A stretch of DNA of 64,000 nt, taken from positions 248,001 through 312,000 of the forward strand of contig NZ_JANUDY010000003.1 in assembly GCF_024809975.1 (NCBI RefSeq). The letters are read 5' to 3'. Under the pieces are notes generated by a model that saw nothing but the letters and a program-made list of their open reading frames with translations, was not told where the DNA came from and searched no databases. Of this stretch, positions 8,633-17,921 are shown in pieces; the stretch's first letter is position 1; each line of letters begins with the position of its first letter. The position numbers and the translations under genes are program-made. The stretch is from Comamonas sp. BIGb0152 (GTDB taxonomy: Bacteria > Pseudomonadota > Gammaproteobacteria > Burkholderiales > Burkholderiaceae_C).

Positions 8633-9619
8633 TTACAGCAGGTGCTTGACGCCGTCTTGCTCGCCTTGCAGCTCAGCCAGCGTCTTGTCGATGCATTCTT
8701 GCGAGAACGCGTCGATCTCCAGACCTTGGACGATCTTGTATTCGCCGTTTTCGGTGGTCACGGGGAAGCCGAAGATGATGCCCGCTGGGATGCCGTATTC
8801 GCCGTTCGAAGGCACGCCCATGGTCACCCATTCGCCGGCCGAGCCCAGGGCCCAGTCACGCATGTGGTCGATGGCGGCGTTGGCAGCCGATGCTGCCGAC
8901 GACAGGCCGCGCGCTGCAATGATGGCGGCGCCACGCTTGCCAACGGTAGGCAGGAACACGTCCTTGTTCCAGGCCTGGTCGTTGATCGCTTCCTTGATGG
9001 ACTTGCCATCCACCGTCGCGAAACGGTAGTCGGCGTACATGGTGGGCGAGTGGTTGCCCCAGACGGTCAGCTTGCGGATGTCGCCCACCTTGAAGCCGCC
9101 CTTGGCAGCCAGTTGGGACGCAGCGCGGTTGTGGTCCAGGCGCAGCATGGCGGTGAAGTTCTTCGCTGGCAGGTCGGGAGCCGACTTCATCGCGATGTAG
9201 GCATTGGTGTTGGCTGGGTTGCCGACCACCAGCACCTTGACGTTGCGCGAAGCGACAGCGTTCAGGGCCTTGCCTTGGGCGGTGAAGATCTGGGCGTTGG
9301 CAGCCAGCAGGTCAGCACGTTCCATGCCTGGGCCACGAGGACGGGCGCCCACCAGCAGTGCGTAGTCGGTGTCTTTGAAGGCTTGCAGCGGATCGCTGTG
9401 GGCTTCGATACCGGCCACCAGCGGGAAAGCGCAGTCTTCCAGCTCCATGATCACGCCCTTGAGCGCGTTTTGGGCCTTCTCGTCAGGAATTTCCAGCAGT
9501 TGCAGGATGACAGGCTGATCCTTGCCCAGCATTTCGCCCGAAGCGATGCGGAACAACAGGGCATAACCGATTTGACCAGCGGCACCGGTAACGGCGACAC
9601 GTACGGGCTTCTTGCTCAT
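8633..9619 (-). CDS. mdh: Malate dehydrogenase
   Basis: This 328-residue protein is the NAD-dependent beta/gamma-proteobacterial type, like cytosolic MDH. The Rossmann motif GAAGQIGY is at residues 11-18, and the catalytic His lies in WGNHSP. It oxidises malate to oxaloacetate. The start at 9619 (MSKKPVRV) fits family length and is preceded by GGAG 7 nt upstream; the longer open frame to 9760 runs into the promoter. A strong-looking promoter lies at 9768-9739. The gene diverges from the GntR regulator, and a palindrome between them may control both. Confidence 0.97.
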   Translation of the reverse strand: MSKKPVRVAVTGAAGQIGYALLFRIASGEMLGKDQPVILQLLEIPDEKAQNALKGVIMELEDCAFPLVAGIEAHSDPLQAFKDTDYALLVGARPRGPGMERADLLAANAQIFTAQGKALNAVASRNVKVLVVGNPANTNAYIAMKSAPDLPAKNFTAMLRLDHNRAASQLAAKGGFKVGDIRKLTVWGNHSPTMYADYRFATVDGKSIKEAINDQAWNKDVFLPTVGKRGAAIIAARGLSSAASAANAAIDHMRDWALGSAGEWVTMGVPSNGEYGIPAGIIFGFPVTTENGEYKIVQGLEIDAFSQECIDKTLAELQGEQDGVKHLL

Positions 9620-9738
9620 GGGAAAACTCCAGAAAATAGAAATGAGGTGTCCAAGCAGGCCAGCATCGGAGAGTGTGTCAAAACCACTGGAATCAGCGAC
9701 CGGGATGCCCCCGATGGCAGGTCTGTAAACAGCGTGCA

Positions 9739-9768
9739 AGTGTACTCTTGAACAGTTCACTCAGTCAA
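9739..9768 (-). promoter_or_regulatory. Predicted sigma70 promoter of mdh
   Basis: On the minus strand TTGACT (9768-9763) and TACACT (9744-9739) are separated by 18 bp. The site is 120 nt upstream of the mdh ATG. Confidence 0.55.
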
Positions 9769-9769
9769 T

Positions 9770-9797
9770 TTGTCTTATGTCTTATATAAGATATGAT
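9770..9797 (+). promoter_or_regulatory. Predicted promoter of the GntR gene with a palindromic operator in its spacer
   Basis: TTGTCT (9770-9775) and TATGAT (9792-9797) are separated by 16 bp. The last 12 bp of that spacer and its edge form the perfect palindrome TCTTATATAAGA (9780-9791). This AT-centred dyad is the sort of site GntR/HutC proteins bind, so autoregulation is likely. It also lies 12 bp upstream of the mdh -35 hexamer. Confidence 0.55.
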
Positions 9798-9898
9798 TGA
9801 CCCCGGTTGCGCTATACAATGCGCGCTGAGAATTTGAACCGATTGCTGCCACCTTCACGGTGGCACCCGAGAGATTGAATCTCTCCCAAGACAAGCGC

Positions 9899-10693
9899 AT
9901 GACATCTTCCACCCCGAATGCAAACGACACCGGAATCACGTCCGCTGGCGACAGCGTGGGTGGCGCGACCCCTGCTTTCAGCCCGCTGTACCAGCAAATC
10001 AAGGGTTTGATCCTGCAAAGCCTGCAAGCAGGTGCCTGGAAACCGGGCGAGATGATCCCTAGCGAGATGGAGCTGGCCGCGCGCTACCGCGTGAGCCAGG
10101 GCACGGTGCGCAAGGCCATCGACGAGCTGGCCGCCGAAAACCTGCTGCTGCGCCGCCAGGGCAAGGGCACCTTTGTGGCAACGCATGCCGAGCGCAATGT
10201 GCAGTACCGCTTCTTGCGCCTGCTGCCCGACAGCGGCGACCTCAACGAAGAGGGTCCGGCGCAGCGCAACATCATCTCCTGCCGCAGCATGAAGGGCCAG
10301 AGCGAAATCTGCAAACTGCTGCAGGTGCCGACGGGCGAATCGCTGATCCATGTGCGCCGCGTGCTGGTGTTTGCCGGCATTCCCACCATTTTGGAAGATA
10401 TCTGGCTGCCCAGCAGCAGCTTCAAAGGCCTGTCAGCCGAGCAAATGCGCGACTACCCCGGCGCCACCTACGCGATGTTCGAGGTGGAATACGGCGTGCG
10501 CATGGTGCGCGCGCAAGAGAAATTGCGTGCCGTTTTACCCGACCCCGCACAGGGCGATTTGTTACACATCGATGGCCACACTCCGCTGCTCAGCGTCGAG
10601 CGTGTGGCCTACACCTACAACGATGTTCCCATGGAATTACGACGAGGCCTCTACCGCACGGACACCCACCACTACAGCAATACCCTGAGCTAG
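9899..10693 (+). CDS. GntR-family (HutC subfamily, UTRA domain) transcriptional regulator
   Basis: This 264-residue protein has a winged helix from about 25 to 95 (PLYQQIKGLILQSLQ, then PGEMIPSEMELAARYRVSQG with the HTH) and a UTRA effector-binding domain from about 110 to 260. It diverges from mdh and lies just upstream of sdhCDAB-sdhE-gltA, so control of TCA genes is the obvious hypothesis. I recall an SdhR-type GntR regulator predicted for this locus in Comamonadaceae, but cannot verify it here. The start at 9899 is chosen because the frame upstream lies in the promoter leader. No clear Shine-Dalgarno precedes it. Confidence 0.88.
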   Translation: MTSSTPNANDTGITSAGDSVGGATPAFSPLYQQIKGLILQSLQAGAWKPGEMIPSEMELAARYRVSQGTVRKAIDELAAENLLLRRQGKGTFVATHAERNVQYRFLRLLPDSGDLNEEGPAQRNIISCRSMKGQSEICKLLQVPTGESLIHVRRVLVFAGIPTILEDIWLPSSSFKGLSAEQMRDYPGATYAMFEVEYGVRMVRAQEKLRAVLPDPAQGDLLHIDGHTPLLSVERVAYTYNDVPMELRRGLYRTDTHHYSNTLS

Positions 10694-10828
10694 TGCAGCG
10701 GTCAAGTCAGAGTAGTCACCACGGGGTTAAAGAGAAACCCTTAGACCTGCGCGCTGCATTGCAATAAAATTTTGCAGGTTTGAGGCAAGCGATTACATAG
10801 CAGTTACATCCACGAAAGATTTCACACC

Positions 10829-11263
10829 ATGACAGATACCACAAAGAAGCGGCCCGAGTTTCGCAATATCAACCCCATTTCGGACCTCACCACCTACCGC
10901 TTGCCGGTAGCAGCCAAGCTCTCGATCCTGCACCGCGCCAGCGGCCTGGTCATGTTCTTCCTGCTGCCTTTTGTGATCTGGCTGCTCGATACCTCGATCT
11001 CCTCCGAATTCTCCTACGCCCGCTTCACCGCCGCCTTCAACACCGGCGCCGGCATCTTCCCCGGCTGGTTCATCAAGCTGGCCGTGTTGGCCCTGATCTG
11101 GTCCTACCTGCACCACTTCTGCGCTGGCCTGCGCCACATCTGGATGGACGTGTCGCACAAGTCGGTCAACAAAGAGTTTGGCAAGAACTCGGCCCTGGCC
11201 TGCTTTGCCATCAGCCTGCTGCTGACCGCCATCCTGGGCGCCAAGCTGTTCGGCCTGTACTGA
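10829..11263 (+). CDS. sdhC: Succinate dehydrogenase cytochrome b556 subunit
   Basis: This 144-residue membrane anchor has three transmembrane helices (about 42-62, 75-97 and 118-140). HRASGLVMF near residue 30 is the quinone-site signature, and YLHHFCAGLRHIW carries the haem b ligand region. With SdhD it holds the SdhAB head on the cytoplasmic membrane and passes electrons to ubiquinone. It is the first gene of the sdhCDAB-sdhE-gltA run, 135 bp after the regulator. Confidence 0.95.
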   Translation: MTDTTKKRPEFRNINPISDLTTYRLPVAAKLSILHRASGLVMFFLLPFVIWLLDTSISSEFSYARFTAAFNTGAGIFPGWFIKLAVLALIWSYLHHFCAGLRHIWMDVSHKSVNKEFGKNSALACFAISLLLTAILGAKLFGLY

Positions 11264-11306
11264 TCGCCCGCGACTGCATTCACTGATAAATAAGAAAGGA
11301 TTCCCC

Positions 11307-11672
11307 ATGTCCGTCAATTACGGCTCCAAACGTGTCGTGACCGGTGCCCACTACGGCTTGCGCGACTGGCTGGCCCAGCGTGTGACCGGTCTGCTGATGG
11401 CCCTGTTCACCGTGGCCCTGCTGGCCCAGGTGCTGCTTATCAAAGGCCCCATCGGCTACGAGCAGTGGGCAGGCATCTTCGCCCAGCAATGGATGAAGTT
11501 CATCACCGTCGGCACCCTGGTGGCCCTGGCCTACCACGCCTGGGTGGGCATGCGTGAAATCTTCATGGACTACGTCCAGCCCGTCGGCCTGCGTCTGGTG
11601 CTGCAGATTTTTGTGTTGGTCTGGCTGGTCGGCTGCCTCGGCTGGGGCCTCCAGGTTCTGTGGCGTCTGTGA
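11307..11672 (+). CDS. sdhD: Succinate dehydrogenase hydrophobic membrane anchor subunit
   Basis: This 121-residue protein has three transmembrane helices. The conserved segment HAWVGMREIFMDYV near residues 78-91 carries a haem/quinone-site histidine. AGAAAGGA lies upstream of the ATG as a ribosome binding site. It partners SdhC, and its position 43 bp after sdhC and 22 bp before sdhA shows operon membership. Confidence 0.94.
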   Translation: MSVNYGSKRVVTGAHYGLRDWLAQRVTGLLMALFTVALLAQVLLIKGPIGYEQWAGIFAQQWMKFITVGTLVALAYHAWVGMREIFMDYVQPVGLRLVLQIFVLVWLVGCLGWGLQVLWRL

Positions 11673-11694
11673 TCCCCGCGATTGAAAGAGAACA

Positions 11695-13500
11695 ATGAGC
11701 TATACAAAAGAGAACATCACAAAGCGCAAGTTTGATGTAATCATCATCGGCGCTGGCGGATCCGGCCTGCGCGCTGCGCTGGAACTGTCCAAGGCAGGCC
11801 TGTCCGTGGCCGCCTTGTCCAAGGTTTTCCCCACCCGCTCGCACACCGTGGCAGCGCAAGGGGGCGTGTCCGCTTCGCTGGGCAATATGTCGCCCGACAA
11901 CTGGGAATGGCACTTCTACGACACCATCAAGGGCTCGGACTGGCTCGGTGACCAGGATGCCATCGAGTTCATGTGCCGCGAAGCACCCAAGGTGGTGTAT
12001 GAGCTGGAACACTTTGGCATGCCTTTTGACCGCAACCCGGACGGCACCATTTACCAGCGCCCGTTTGGTGGCCACACCGCCAACCACGGCGAAAAGCCCG
12101 TGCAACGCGCTTGCGCAGCCGCTGACCGTACCGGCCACGCGATGCTGCACACGCTGTACCAGCAGAACGTCAAGTCCAAGACCAACTTCTTCGTGGAGTG
12201 GATGGCACTCGACCTGATCCGCGACGAATCCGGCGATGTGATCGGCGTGACCGCCATTGAACTGGAAACCGGCGACCTGTACGAGCTGCACGCCAAGGCC
12301 GTGCTGCTGGCCACCGGCGGCGCAGGCCGCATCTTCCAGGCATCGACCAATGCCTTCATCAACACCGGCGACGGCCTGGGCATGGCAGCGCGCGCTGGCA
12401 TCCCGCTGCAGGACATGGAGTTCTGGCAGTTCCACCCCACCGGCGTGGCTGGCGCGGGCGTGCTGCTGACCGAAGGGTGTCGCGGTGAAGGCGCCATTTT
12501 GCGCAACAGCGATGGCGAGCGTTTCATGGAGCGCTATGCGCCTACCTTGAAGGACCTGGCACCGCGTGACTTCGTCTCGCGCTCGATGGACCAGGAAATC
12601 AAGGAAGGCCGTGGCTGCGGTCCGAACAAGGACTACATCCTGCTGGACATGACCCACCTGGGTGCAGAAACCATCCGCAAGCGCCTGCCTTCGGTGGAAG
12701 AAATCGGCCACAACTTCGCCAACGTGGACATCACCAAGGAACCGATTCCCGTGGTGCCCACCATCCACTACCAGATGGGCGGTATCCCCACCAACATCAA
12801 CGGCCAGGTCGTTGTTTGGGATGGTGAAGAGAACAAGGTCGTCAACGGCCTCTACGCTGTGGGCGAATGCTCCTGCGTGTCGGTGCACGGCGCCAACCGC
12901 CTGGGCACCAACTCGCTGCTCGATTTGCTGGTGTTCGGCAAGTCCGCTGGCAAGCACATCGTCAACTACGTTAACGGCTACGGCGAATTCAAGCCCATGC
13001 CGGACAACGCATCGGACTTCTCGCTGTCGCGTCTGAACAAGCTCGACGACTCCAGCAGCGGCGAGTACGCGCAGGACGTGGCCAACGACATCCGCTCTTG
13101 CATGCAGCAGCACGCCGGTGTGTTCCGCACGCAAAAGAGCATGGACGAAGGCGTCAAGAAGATTGCCGAGATCCGCGCCCGCGTCGGTGGCGTGACCTTG
13201 AAGGACAAGTCCAAGGTCTGGAACACCGCCCGCATGGAAGCGCTGGAAGTAGCCAACCTGATCGAAGTGGCACAAGCCACGATGGTCTCGGCCGCCGCCC
13301 GCACCGAGTGCCGTGGCGCCCACACCGTGGACGACTACGAGCACCCTGCAGACGATCCCAAGTACCCACTGGGCCGCAATGACATCGACTGGCTCAAGCA
13401 CACGCTGTGGTACAGCGCTGCCAACAGCCTGGAGTACAAGCCAGTGCAACTCAAGCCGCTGACCGTGCCGTCGGTACCGCCCAAGGTCCGTACCTTCTAA
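11695..13500 (+). CDS. sdhA: Succinate dehydrogenase flavoprotein subunit
   Basis: This 601-residue protein has the dinucleotide-binding GAGGSG at residues 19-24 and the covalent FAD attachment His50 in [10 protein letters not shown]. Substrate and active-site residues are visible in HPTG and in the Arg-rich capping region ([13 protein letters not shown] near 400). It oxidises succinate to fumarate on the cytoplasmic face of the membrane and passes electrons to SdhB. Length and motifs are full. The long open frame on the opposite strand is a GC-bias shadow. Confidence 0.98.
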   Translation: MSYTKENITKRKFDVIIIGAGGSGLRAALELSKAGLSVAALSKVFPTRSHTVAAQGGVSASLGNMSPDNWEWHFYDTIKGSDWLGDQDAIEFMCREAPKVVYELEHFGMPFDRNPDGTIYQRPFGGHTANHGEKPVQRACAAADRTGHAMLHTLYQQNVKSKTNFFVEWMALDLIRDESGDVIGVTAIELETGDLYELHAKAVLLATGGAGRIFQASTNAFINTGDGLGMAARAGIPLQDMEFWQFHPTGVAGAGVLLTEGCRGEGAILRNSDGERFMERYAPTLKDLAPRDFVSRSMDQEIKEGRGCGPNKDYILLDMTHLGAETIRKRLPSVEEIGHNFANVDITKEPIPVVPTIHYQMGGIPTNINGQVVVWDGEENKVVNGLYAVGECSCVSVHGANRLGTNSLLDLLVFGKSAGKHIVNYVNGYGEFKPMPDNASDFSLSRLNKLDDSSSGEYAQDVANDIRSCMQQHAGVFRTQKSMDEGVKKIAEIRARVGGVTLKDKSKVWNTARMEALEVANLIEVAQATMVSAAARTECRGAHTVDDYEHPADDPKYPLGRNDIDWLKHTLWYSAANSLEYKPVQLKPLTVPSVPPKVRTF

Positions 13501-13531
13501 ATCCACGCAGCCCACGAAAGAACATCCCAAA

Positions 13532-14236
13532 ATGAAGCGTACTTTCAAAATCTATCGCTACGATCCCGATAAAGATGCCAAGCCCTACATGCAGTCCGTG
13601 GAGGTAGAGCTCGACGGTCAGGAACGCATGCTGCTGGACGCGCTGGTCAAGCTCAAGGAACTCGACCCCTCGATCTCCTTCCGCCGCTCCTGCCGCGAAG
13701 GCGTCTGCGGCTCGGATGCGATGAACATCAACGGCAAGAACGGCCTGGCCTGCCTGACGAACATGAACACCCTCAAGGGCGACATCGTCTTGAAGCCCCT
13801 GCCCGGTCTGCCCGTCATCCGCGATCTGATCGTGGACATGACCCAGTTCTTCAAGCAATACCACTCGATCAAGCCCTATCTGATGGCCGACAGCTTTGTC
13901 GCCAACGAGAAGGAGCGCCTGCAGTCGCCCGAAGAGCGTGAAGAGCTCAACGGCCTGTACGAGTGCATTCTGTGCGCGAGCTGCTCGACCAGCTGCCCCT
14001 CGTTCTGGTGGAACCCCGACAAGTTCGTGGGCCCGGCTGGTCTGCTGCAAGCCTACCGCTTCATCGCCGACAGCCGCGATGACCACACCAGCGAGCGCCT
14101 GGACAACCTGGAAGACCCCTACCGTCTGTTCCGTTGCCACACCATCATGAATTGCGTGGACGTGTGCCCCAAGCACCTGAACCCCACTAAGGCGATTGGC
14201 AAGATCAAGGAACTGATGGTTCGCCGTGCGGTGTAA
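13532..14236 (+). CDS. sdhB: Succinate dehydrogenase iron-sulfur subunit
   Basis: This 234-residue protein carries three cluster motifs: [2Fe-2S] with C54, C59 and C74; [4Fe-4S] in [12 protein letters not shown] (about 147-158); and [3Fe-4S] in [12 protein letters not shown] (about 204-215). It carries electrons from FAD in SdhA to the quinone site in SdhCD. It starts 31 bp after sdhA. Confidence 0.98.
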   Translation: MKRTFKIYRYDPDKDAKPYMQSVEVELDGQERMLLDALVKLKELDPSISFRRSCREGVCGSDAMNINGKNGLACLTNMNTLKGDIVLKPLPGLPVIRDLIVDMTQFFKQYHSIKPYLMADSFVANEKERLQSPEEREELNGLYECILCASCSTSCPSFWWNPDKFVGPAGLLQAYRFIADSRDDHTSERLDNLEDPYRLFRCHTIMNCVDVCPKHLNPTKAIGKIKELMVRRAV

Positions 14237-14251
14237 GAACCTGATAGAGCA

Positions 14252-14545
14252 ATGATGGAAAACGAACTGCTGGATGAACGTGCGCGCGATCTGCTGCGCT
14301 GGCGTAGTCGCCGAGGCCTGGTGGAGAACGACATCTTCGTCGAGCAGTTCTTCCGGACTTACGGAGCAAGCCTGAATGTCCGCCAGGCGCATGGGCTGAC
14401 CACTTTGATGAACCTGGCCGACAACGACCTGTTGGACTTGCTGCTCAAGCGCAAGGAACTGACAGGCGACCTCGACACGCCAGATGTTCACGAAGTGCTG
14501 GAGATGCTGCGCAGCCGAAAACAACGCGCATCTCTTGCGGACTAA
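14252..14545 (+). CDS. sdhE: Succinate dehydrogenase assembly factor SdhE
   Basis: This 97-residue protein contains the SdhE/Sdh5 signature around [18 protein letters not shown] (the RGxxE motif near residues 23-27). The family promotes covalent flavinylation of SdhA. Its position 15 bp after sdhB, inside the operon, agrees with that job. Confidence 0.92.
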   Translation: MMENELLDERARDLLRWRSRRGLVENDIFVEQFFRTYGASLNVRQAHGLTTLMNLADNDLLDLLLKRKELTGDLDTPDVHEVLEMLRSRKQRASLAD

Positions 14546-14565
14546 CTCGAGAAGGAACCAGTTTT

Positions 14566-15876
14566 ATGAAACTAGCAGACAACAAAGCCACGCTATCGTT
14601 TAGCAACGGCGCAGCAAGTGTAGACCTTCCCGTCTACCAGGGCTCGATCGGCCCGGATGTCATCGATATCCGCAAGCTGTACGCGCAGACCGGCATGTTC
14701 ACCTACGATCCCGGTTTCCTCTCGACGGCGGCCTGCCAGTCGGCCATCACCTATATCGATGGTGACAAGGGCGAGCTGCTGTACCGTGGCTACCCCATCG
14801 AGCAGCTGGCCAAGAACTGCAACTACCTCGAAACCTGCTACCTGCTGCTGTACGGCGAGCTGCCCAACGAAGCGCAAAAGGCCGAGTTCGAAAACACGGT
14901 GACCCAGCACACCATGGTCAACGAGCAGATGCAGTTCTTCCTGCGTGGTTTCCGCCGCGATGCACACCCCATGGCCGTCTTGACGGGCCTGGTGGGCGGC
15001 ATGTCGGCCTTCTACCATGACAGTACGGACATCACCAACCCCGAGCACCGCAACATTGCAGCGATCCGCCTGATCGCCAAGCTGCCGACCCTGGTGGCCA
15101 TGTCGTACAAGTACGGCACGGGCCAGCCTTACATGTACCCGAAGAACGACCTGTCCTACGCAGGCAACTTCCTGCGCATGATGTTCGGCAACCCTTGCGA
15201 AGAGTATGTGGTGAATCCGGTGGTGGAGCGCGCGCTCGACCGCATCTTCATCCTGCACGCAGACCACGAGCAAAACGCGTCGACCTCGACCGTGCGCCTG
15301 TGCGGTTCGTCGGGCACCAACCCGTTTGCAGCCATCTCCGCGGGCGTTGCTTGCCTGTGGGGCCCTGCCCACGGCGGCGCCAACGAAGCCTGTCTGAACA
15401 TGCTGGAGCACATCCAGGCCAACGGCGGCATCGCCAAGGTTGGTGAGTTCATGGAGCAGGTCAAGGACAAGTCCAGCGGCGTCAAGCTGATGGGCTTTGG
15501 CCACCGCGTGTACAAGAACTACGACCCCCGCGCCAAGCTGATGCAGGAAACCTGCAACGAGATCCTGGCCGAGTTGGGCCTGGAAAACGATCCGCTGTTC
15601 GCGCTGGCCAAGCAAGTCGAGAAGATTGCACTGGAAGACGACTACTTCGTGTCGCGCAAGCTGTACCCGAACGTCGACTTCTACTCCGGCATCGTGCAAC
15701 GCGCCATCGGCATCCCTGTGAAGCTGTTCACCGGCGTCTTCGCGCTGGCCCGCACCGTGGGCTGGATCGCCCAGCTCAACGAGCAAATGGCCGATCCCGA
15801 GTACAAGATTGGCCGTCCACGCCAGCTGTACACCGGCTCGGTGGCACGCGACGTGCAAGCCATCGCCAAGCGCTGA
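14566..15876 (+). CDS. gltA: Citrate synthase (type II, hexameric form)
   Basis: This 436-residue protein has the three catalytic residues in place: the histidines in [11 protein letters not shown] (about 240) and in [12 protein letters not shown] (about 312), and an aspartate further on near 367. It condenses oxaloacetate and acetyl-CoA. The roughly 430-residue length is that of the NADH-sensitive type II enzyme of Gram-negative bacteria. It is the last gene of the sdh run, 20 bp after sdhE with GAGAAGGA upstream of the start, and is followed by a strong terminator. Confidence 0.97.
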   Translation: MKLADNKATLSFSNGAASVDLPVYQGSIGPDVIDIRKLYAQTGMFTYDPGFLSTAACQSAITYIDGDKGELLYRGYPIEQLAKNCNYLETCYLLLYGELPNEAQKAEFENTVTQHTMVNEQMQFFLRGFRRDAHPMAVLTGLVGGMSAFYHDSTDITNPEHRNIAAIRLIAKLPTLVAMSYKYGTGQPYMYPKNDLSYAGNFLRMMFGNPCEEYVVNPVVERALDRIFILHADHEQNASTSTVRLCGSSGTNPFAAISAGVACLWGPAHGGANEACLNMLEHIQANGGIAKVGEFMEQVKDKSSGVKLMGFGHRVYKNYDPRAKLMQETCNEILAELGLENDPLFALAKQVEKIALEDDYFVSRKLYPNVDFYSGIVQRAIGIPVKLFTGVFALARTVGWIAQLNEQMADPEYKIGRPRQLYTGSVARDVQAIAKR

Positions 15877-15930
15877 TCGCGCCGTCCAGGCAGCGCCTGC
15901 GCTGCCTGGCACCGCGTCCCAACCGCTTCC

Positions 15931-15953
15931 AAACCCGCTTTTGCGGGTTTTTT
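15931..15953 (+). terminator. Terminator of the sdh-gltA operon
   Basis: AACCCGC (15932-15938) and GCGGGTT (15943-15949) form a 7-bp stem with a T4 loop, followed by T residues. Confidence 0.85.
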
Positions 15954-16007
15954 CATGCCCGCTCGCGCATTAATCGCTTGTTAAGCTGCTCCGCCGACCA
16001 TGGCGGG

Positions 16008-17921
16008 ATGACATTCTTTGCCCGGTTTATCACCCCCTCTGGCAAGGCCGCAGCACAGCGCGACGCAGCCATTGCGCCCGCAGACGCGGCGGCGTTCCCT
16101 CCCCACCCGGATGGCCTGCCCTTCAGCGCCGACCTGGCCACCACCGCCCGCAACCCTGCGCGGCCTGTGTGGCAGTGGAGCCTGTTCATCAGCCTGTGGC
16201 TGGCCAGCGTCGGCAACCTCGCCTTGTGGAAGACCATTGCCCACACGGAGGGCTTGAGCAGCACCCAGCAGTGGACCTTGGGCCTGAGTCTGGGCCTGGC
16301 CATTGCCTGCGCCTGTTGGGCACTGTTGACCCTGCTGAGCTGGGGCCGCGCGGCCAAGCCCGTCCTGGTCGCCATGTGCTGGATTGCCGCCTTTGCGGCC
16401 TGCTTTATGCTGAACTACGGCATTGCCATCGATGCATCCATGCTGGTCAATGTGCTGCAGACCGATGCCCAGGAAGCGGCCGATCTGCTGCACTGGAGCC
16501 TGGTCGTCACCGTAGGCGCCATCGCCATCCCCCCTACCTGGTGGCTCTACCGCCAGGTGCTGCCCCAGCACAAGGGCTGGCGCCCGGTGCTGCGGCAGCT
16601 GGCCATGGTGCTCGTCGCCGTGCTGGCCCTGGTGCTGGTGGTGATGGCAGGGTTTCGGCCCATTTCATCGGCCATGCGCAACCACACCTCGCTGCGCTAC
16701 ATGATGAATCCGCTGTCCACCGTCTATGCCGCCGGCAACCTGGTGGCCCAGCAAATCCGCCACCGGGACACCACCCTGTACCCGATTGGCGAAGACGCCA
16801 AGCTGGGCGCCAGCTACGCGGCCCAAGCCAGCTTCCCCATCTATGCGCTGGTGGTGGGCGAGACCGGCCGCGCCGGCAACTTTGCCACCAATGGCTATGA
16901 GCTCGCCACCACACCGCTGCTGTCCGCCCGCCGGGATCTGGCCGTGGCCACCAATGCCTGGTCCTGCGGCACCAGCACCGCTGTGTCGCTGCCCTGCATG
17001 TTCTCCCACCTGGGGCGCAGCAGCCAGGACAGCAGCAAGTCCTATGAGAACCTGCTCGATGTCTTGCAGCGCGCCGGCCTGGCCGTTCTGTGGGTAGAGA
17101 ACCAATCAGGCTGCAAAGGCGTTTGCGCCCGGGTACACAACGCCAACACCAAGGACGACCTGCCCGCCGCCGCGCGCCAGGCCCTGTGCCAGGAGGGCGA
17201 GTGTGTGGACATGGCCTTGCTCGAAGGCCTGGACGAGCGCATCAGCGCCCTGCCCGCCGAGCAGCGCAGCAAGGGCGTGGTGCTGGTGCTGCACCAGATG
17301 GGCAGCCACGGCCCGGCCTATTTCAAGCGCTCACTCAGCCAGGACAAAGCCTTCAGCCCCGAGTGCAACAGCGTCAACCTGCAGTCCTGCGACCGCGCAT
17401 CCTTGGTCAACGCCTATGACAACAGCGTGGTCGCCACCGACCGCATGCTCGGCGGCCTGATCGACTGGCTGGCCCGCAAAGGCCAGCGCCAGCCCACGGC
17501 CATGATGTATGTGGCCGACCACGGCGAATCGCTGGGCGAGAACAACATCTACCTGCATGGCCTGCCCTACTCCGTCGCGCCCGATGTGCAAAAGCGCGTG
17601 CCCTGGATCACCTGGCTGTCGCCGGCCATGCAGCAGCGCATGGGCCTGAGCACCAGCTGCCTGCAGCAAGCGGTGGACACCGCCCGCATCAGCCACGACA
17701 ACCTGTTCCATTCGGTGCTGGGCCTGACCGATGTGCAGACTGCGCTGCACCAGCCGGAGCTGGACATTTTTGCCAGCTGCAAGGGTCGCTCTGTGCCGCC
17801 GTTAGCGCTTGCCCCGGCTAGCCCGATGGCCCATGTAGCAGCGGCCTCCATCGCCACGTCGCCATCCTCGCCTTGGATAGCACCTGCCAGCAATGGCCGC
17901 AACCCGGCTAAGCGCGGCTAA
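16008..17921 (+). CDS. eptA: Phosphoethanolamine transferase (EptA/MCR family)
   Basis: This 637-residue inner-membrane enzyme has five transmembrane helices within about residues 45-220, then a periplasmic alkaline-phosphatase-type domain. Active-site motifs are present: GETGRAGNF, the nucleophile Thr in SCGTSTAVSLPCMFS, and ADHGE with HG further on. It transfers phosphoethanolamine from phosphatidylethanolamine to lipid A, which lowers the envelope's negative charge and can raise polymyxin tolerance. The last roughly 50 residues form an Ala/Pro/Ser-rich tail beyond the catalytic domain, an unusual run-on. The stop codon overlaps that of the convergent radical SAM gene. The start at 16008 is likely but lacks a good Shine-Dalgarno; TTG at 15978 is an alternative. 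Confidence 0.9.
   Translation: MTFFARFITPSGKAAAQRDAAIAPADAAAFPPHPDGLPFSADLATTARNPARPVWQWSLFISLWLASVGNLALWKTIAHTEGLSSTQQWTLGLSLGLAIACACWALLTLLSWGRAAKPVLVAMCWIAAFAACFMLNYGIAIDASMLVNVLQTDAQEAADLLHWSLVVTVGAIAIPPTWWLYRQVLPQHKGWRPVLRQLAMVLVAVLALVLVVMAGFRPISSAMRNHTSLRYMMNPLSTVYAAGNLVAQQIRHRDTTLYPIGEDAKLGASYAAQASFPIYALVVGETGRAGNFATNGYELATTPLLSARRDLAVATNAWSCGTSTAVSLPCMFSHLGRSSQDSSKSYENLLDVLQRAGLAVLWVENQSGCKGVCARVHNANTKDDLPAAARQALCQEGECVDMALLEGLDERISALPAEQRSKGVVLVLHQMGSHGPAYFKRSLSQDKAFSPECNSVNLQSCDRASLVNAYDNSVVATDRMLGGLIDWLARKGQRQPTAMMYVADHGESLGENNIYLHGLPYSVAPDVQKRVPWITWLSPAMQQRMGLSTSCLQQAVDTARISHDNLFHSVLGLTDVQTALHQPELDIFASCKGRSVPPLALAPASPMAHVAAASIATSPSSPWIAPASNGRNPAKRG

Noticed and set aside
9723-9733. 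CTGTAAACAG upstream of mdh as a LexA site
   Set aside because: The spacing between CTGT and ACAG is 2, not 8.
7373-9751. 792-codon antisense frame over the CitE-like, tam and mdh genes
   Set aside because: It crosses three real genes on the other strand.
10722-10742. Weak inverted repeat after the GntR gene as a terminator
   Set aside because: Only about five pairs form and no T run follows; read-through into sdhC remains possible.
11563-13548. 661-codon open frame antisense to sdhA
   Set aside because: Same artefact; sdhA has full length and all motifs.
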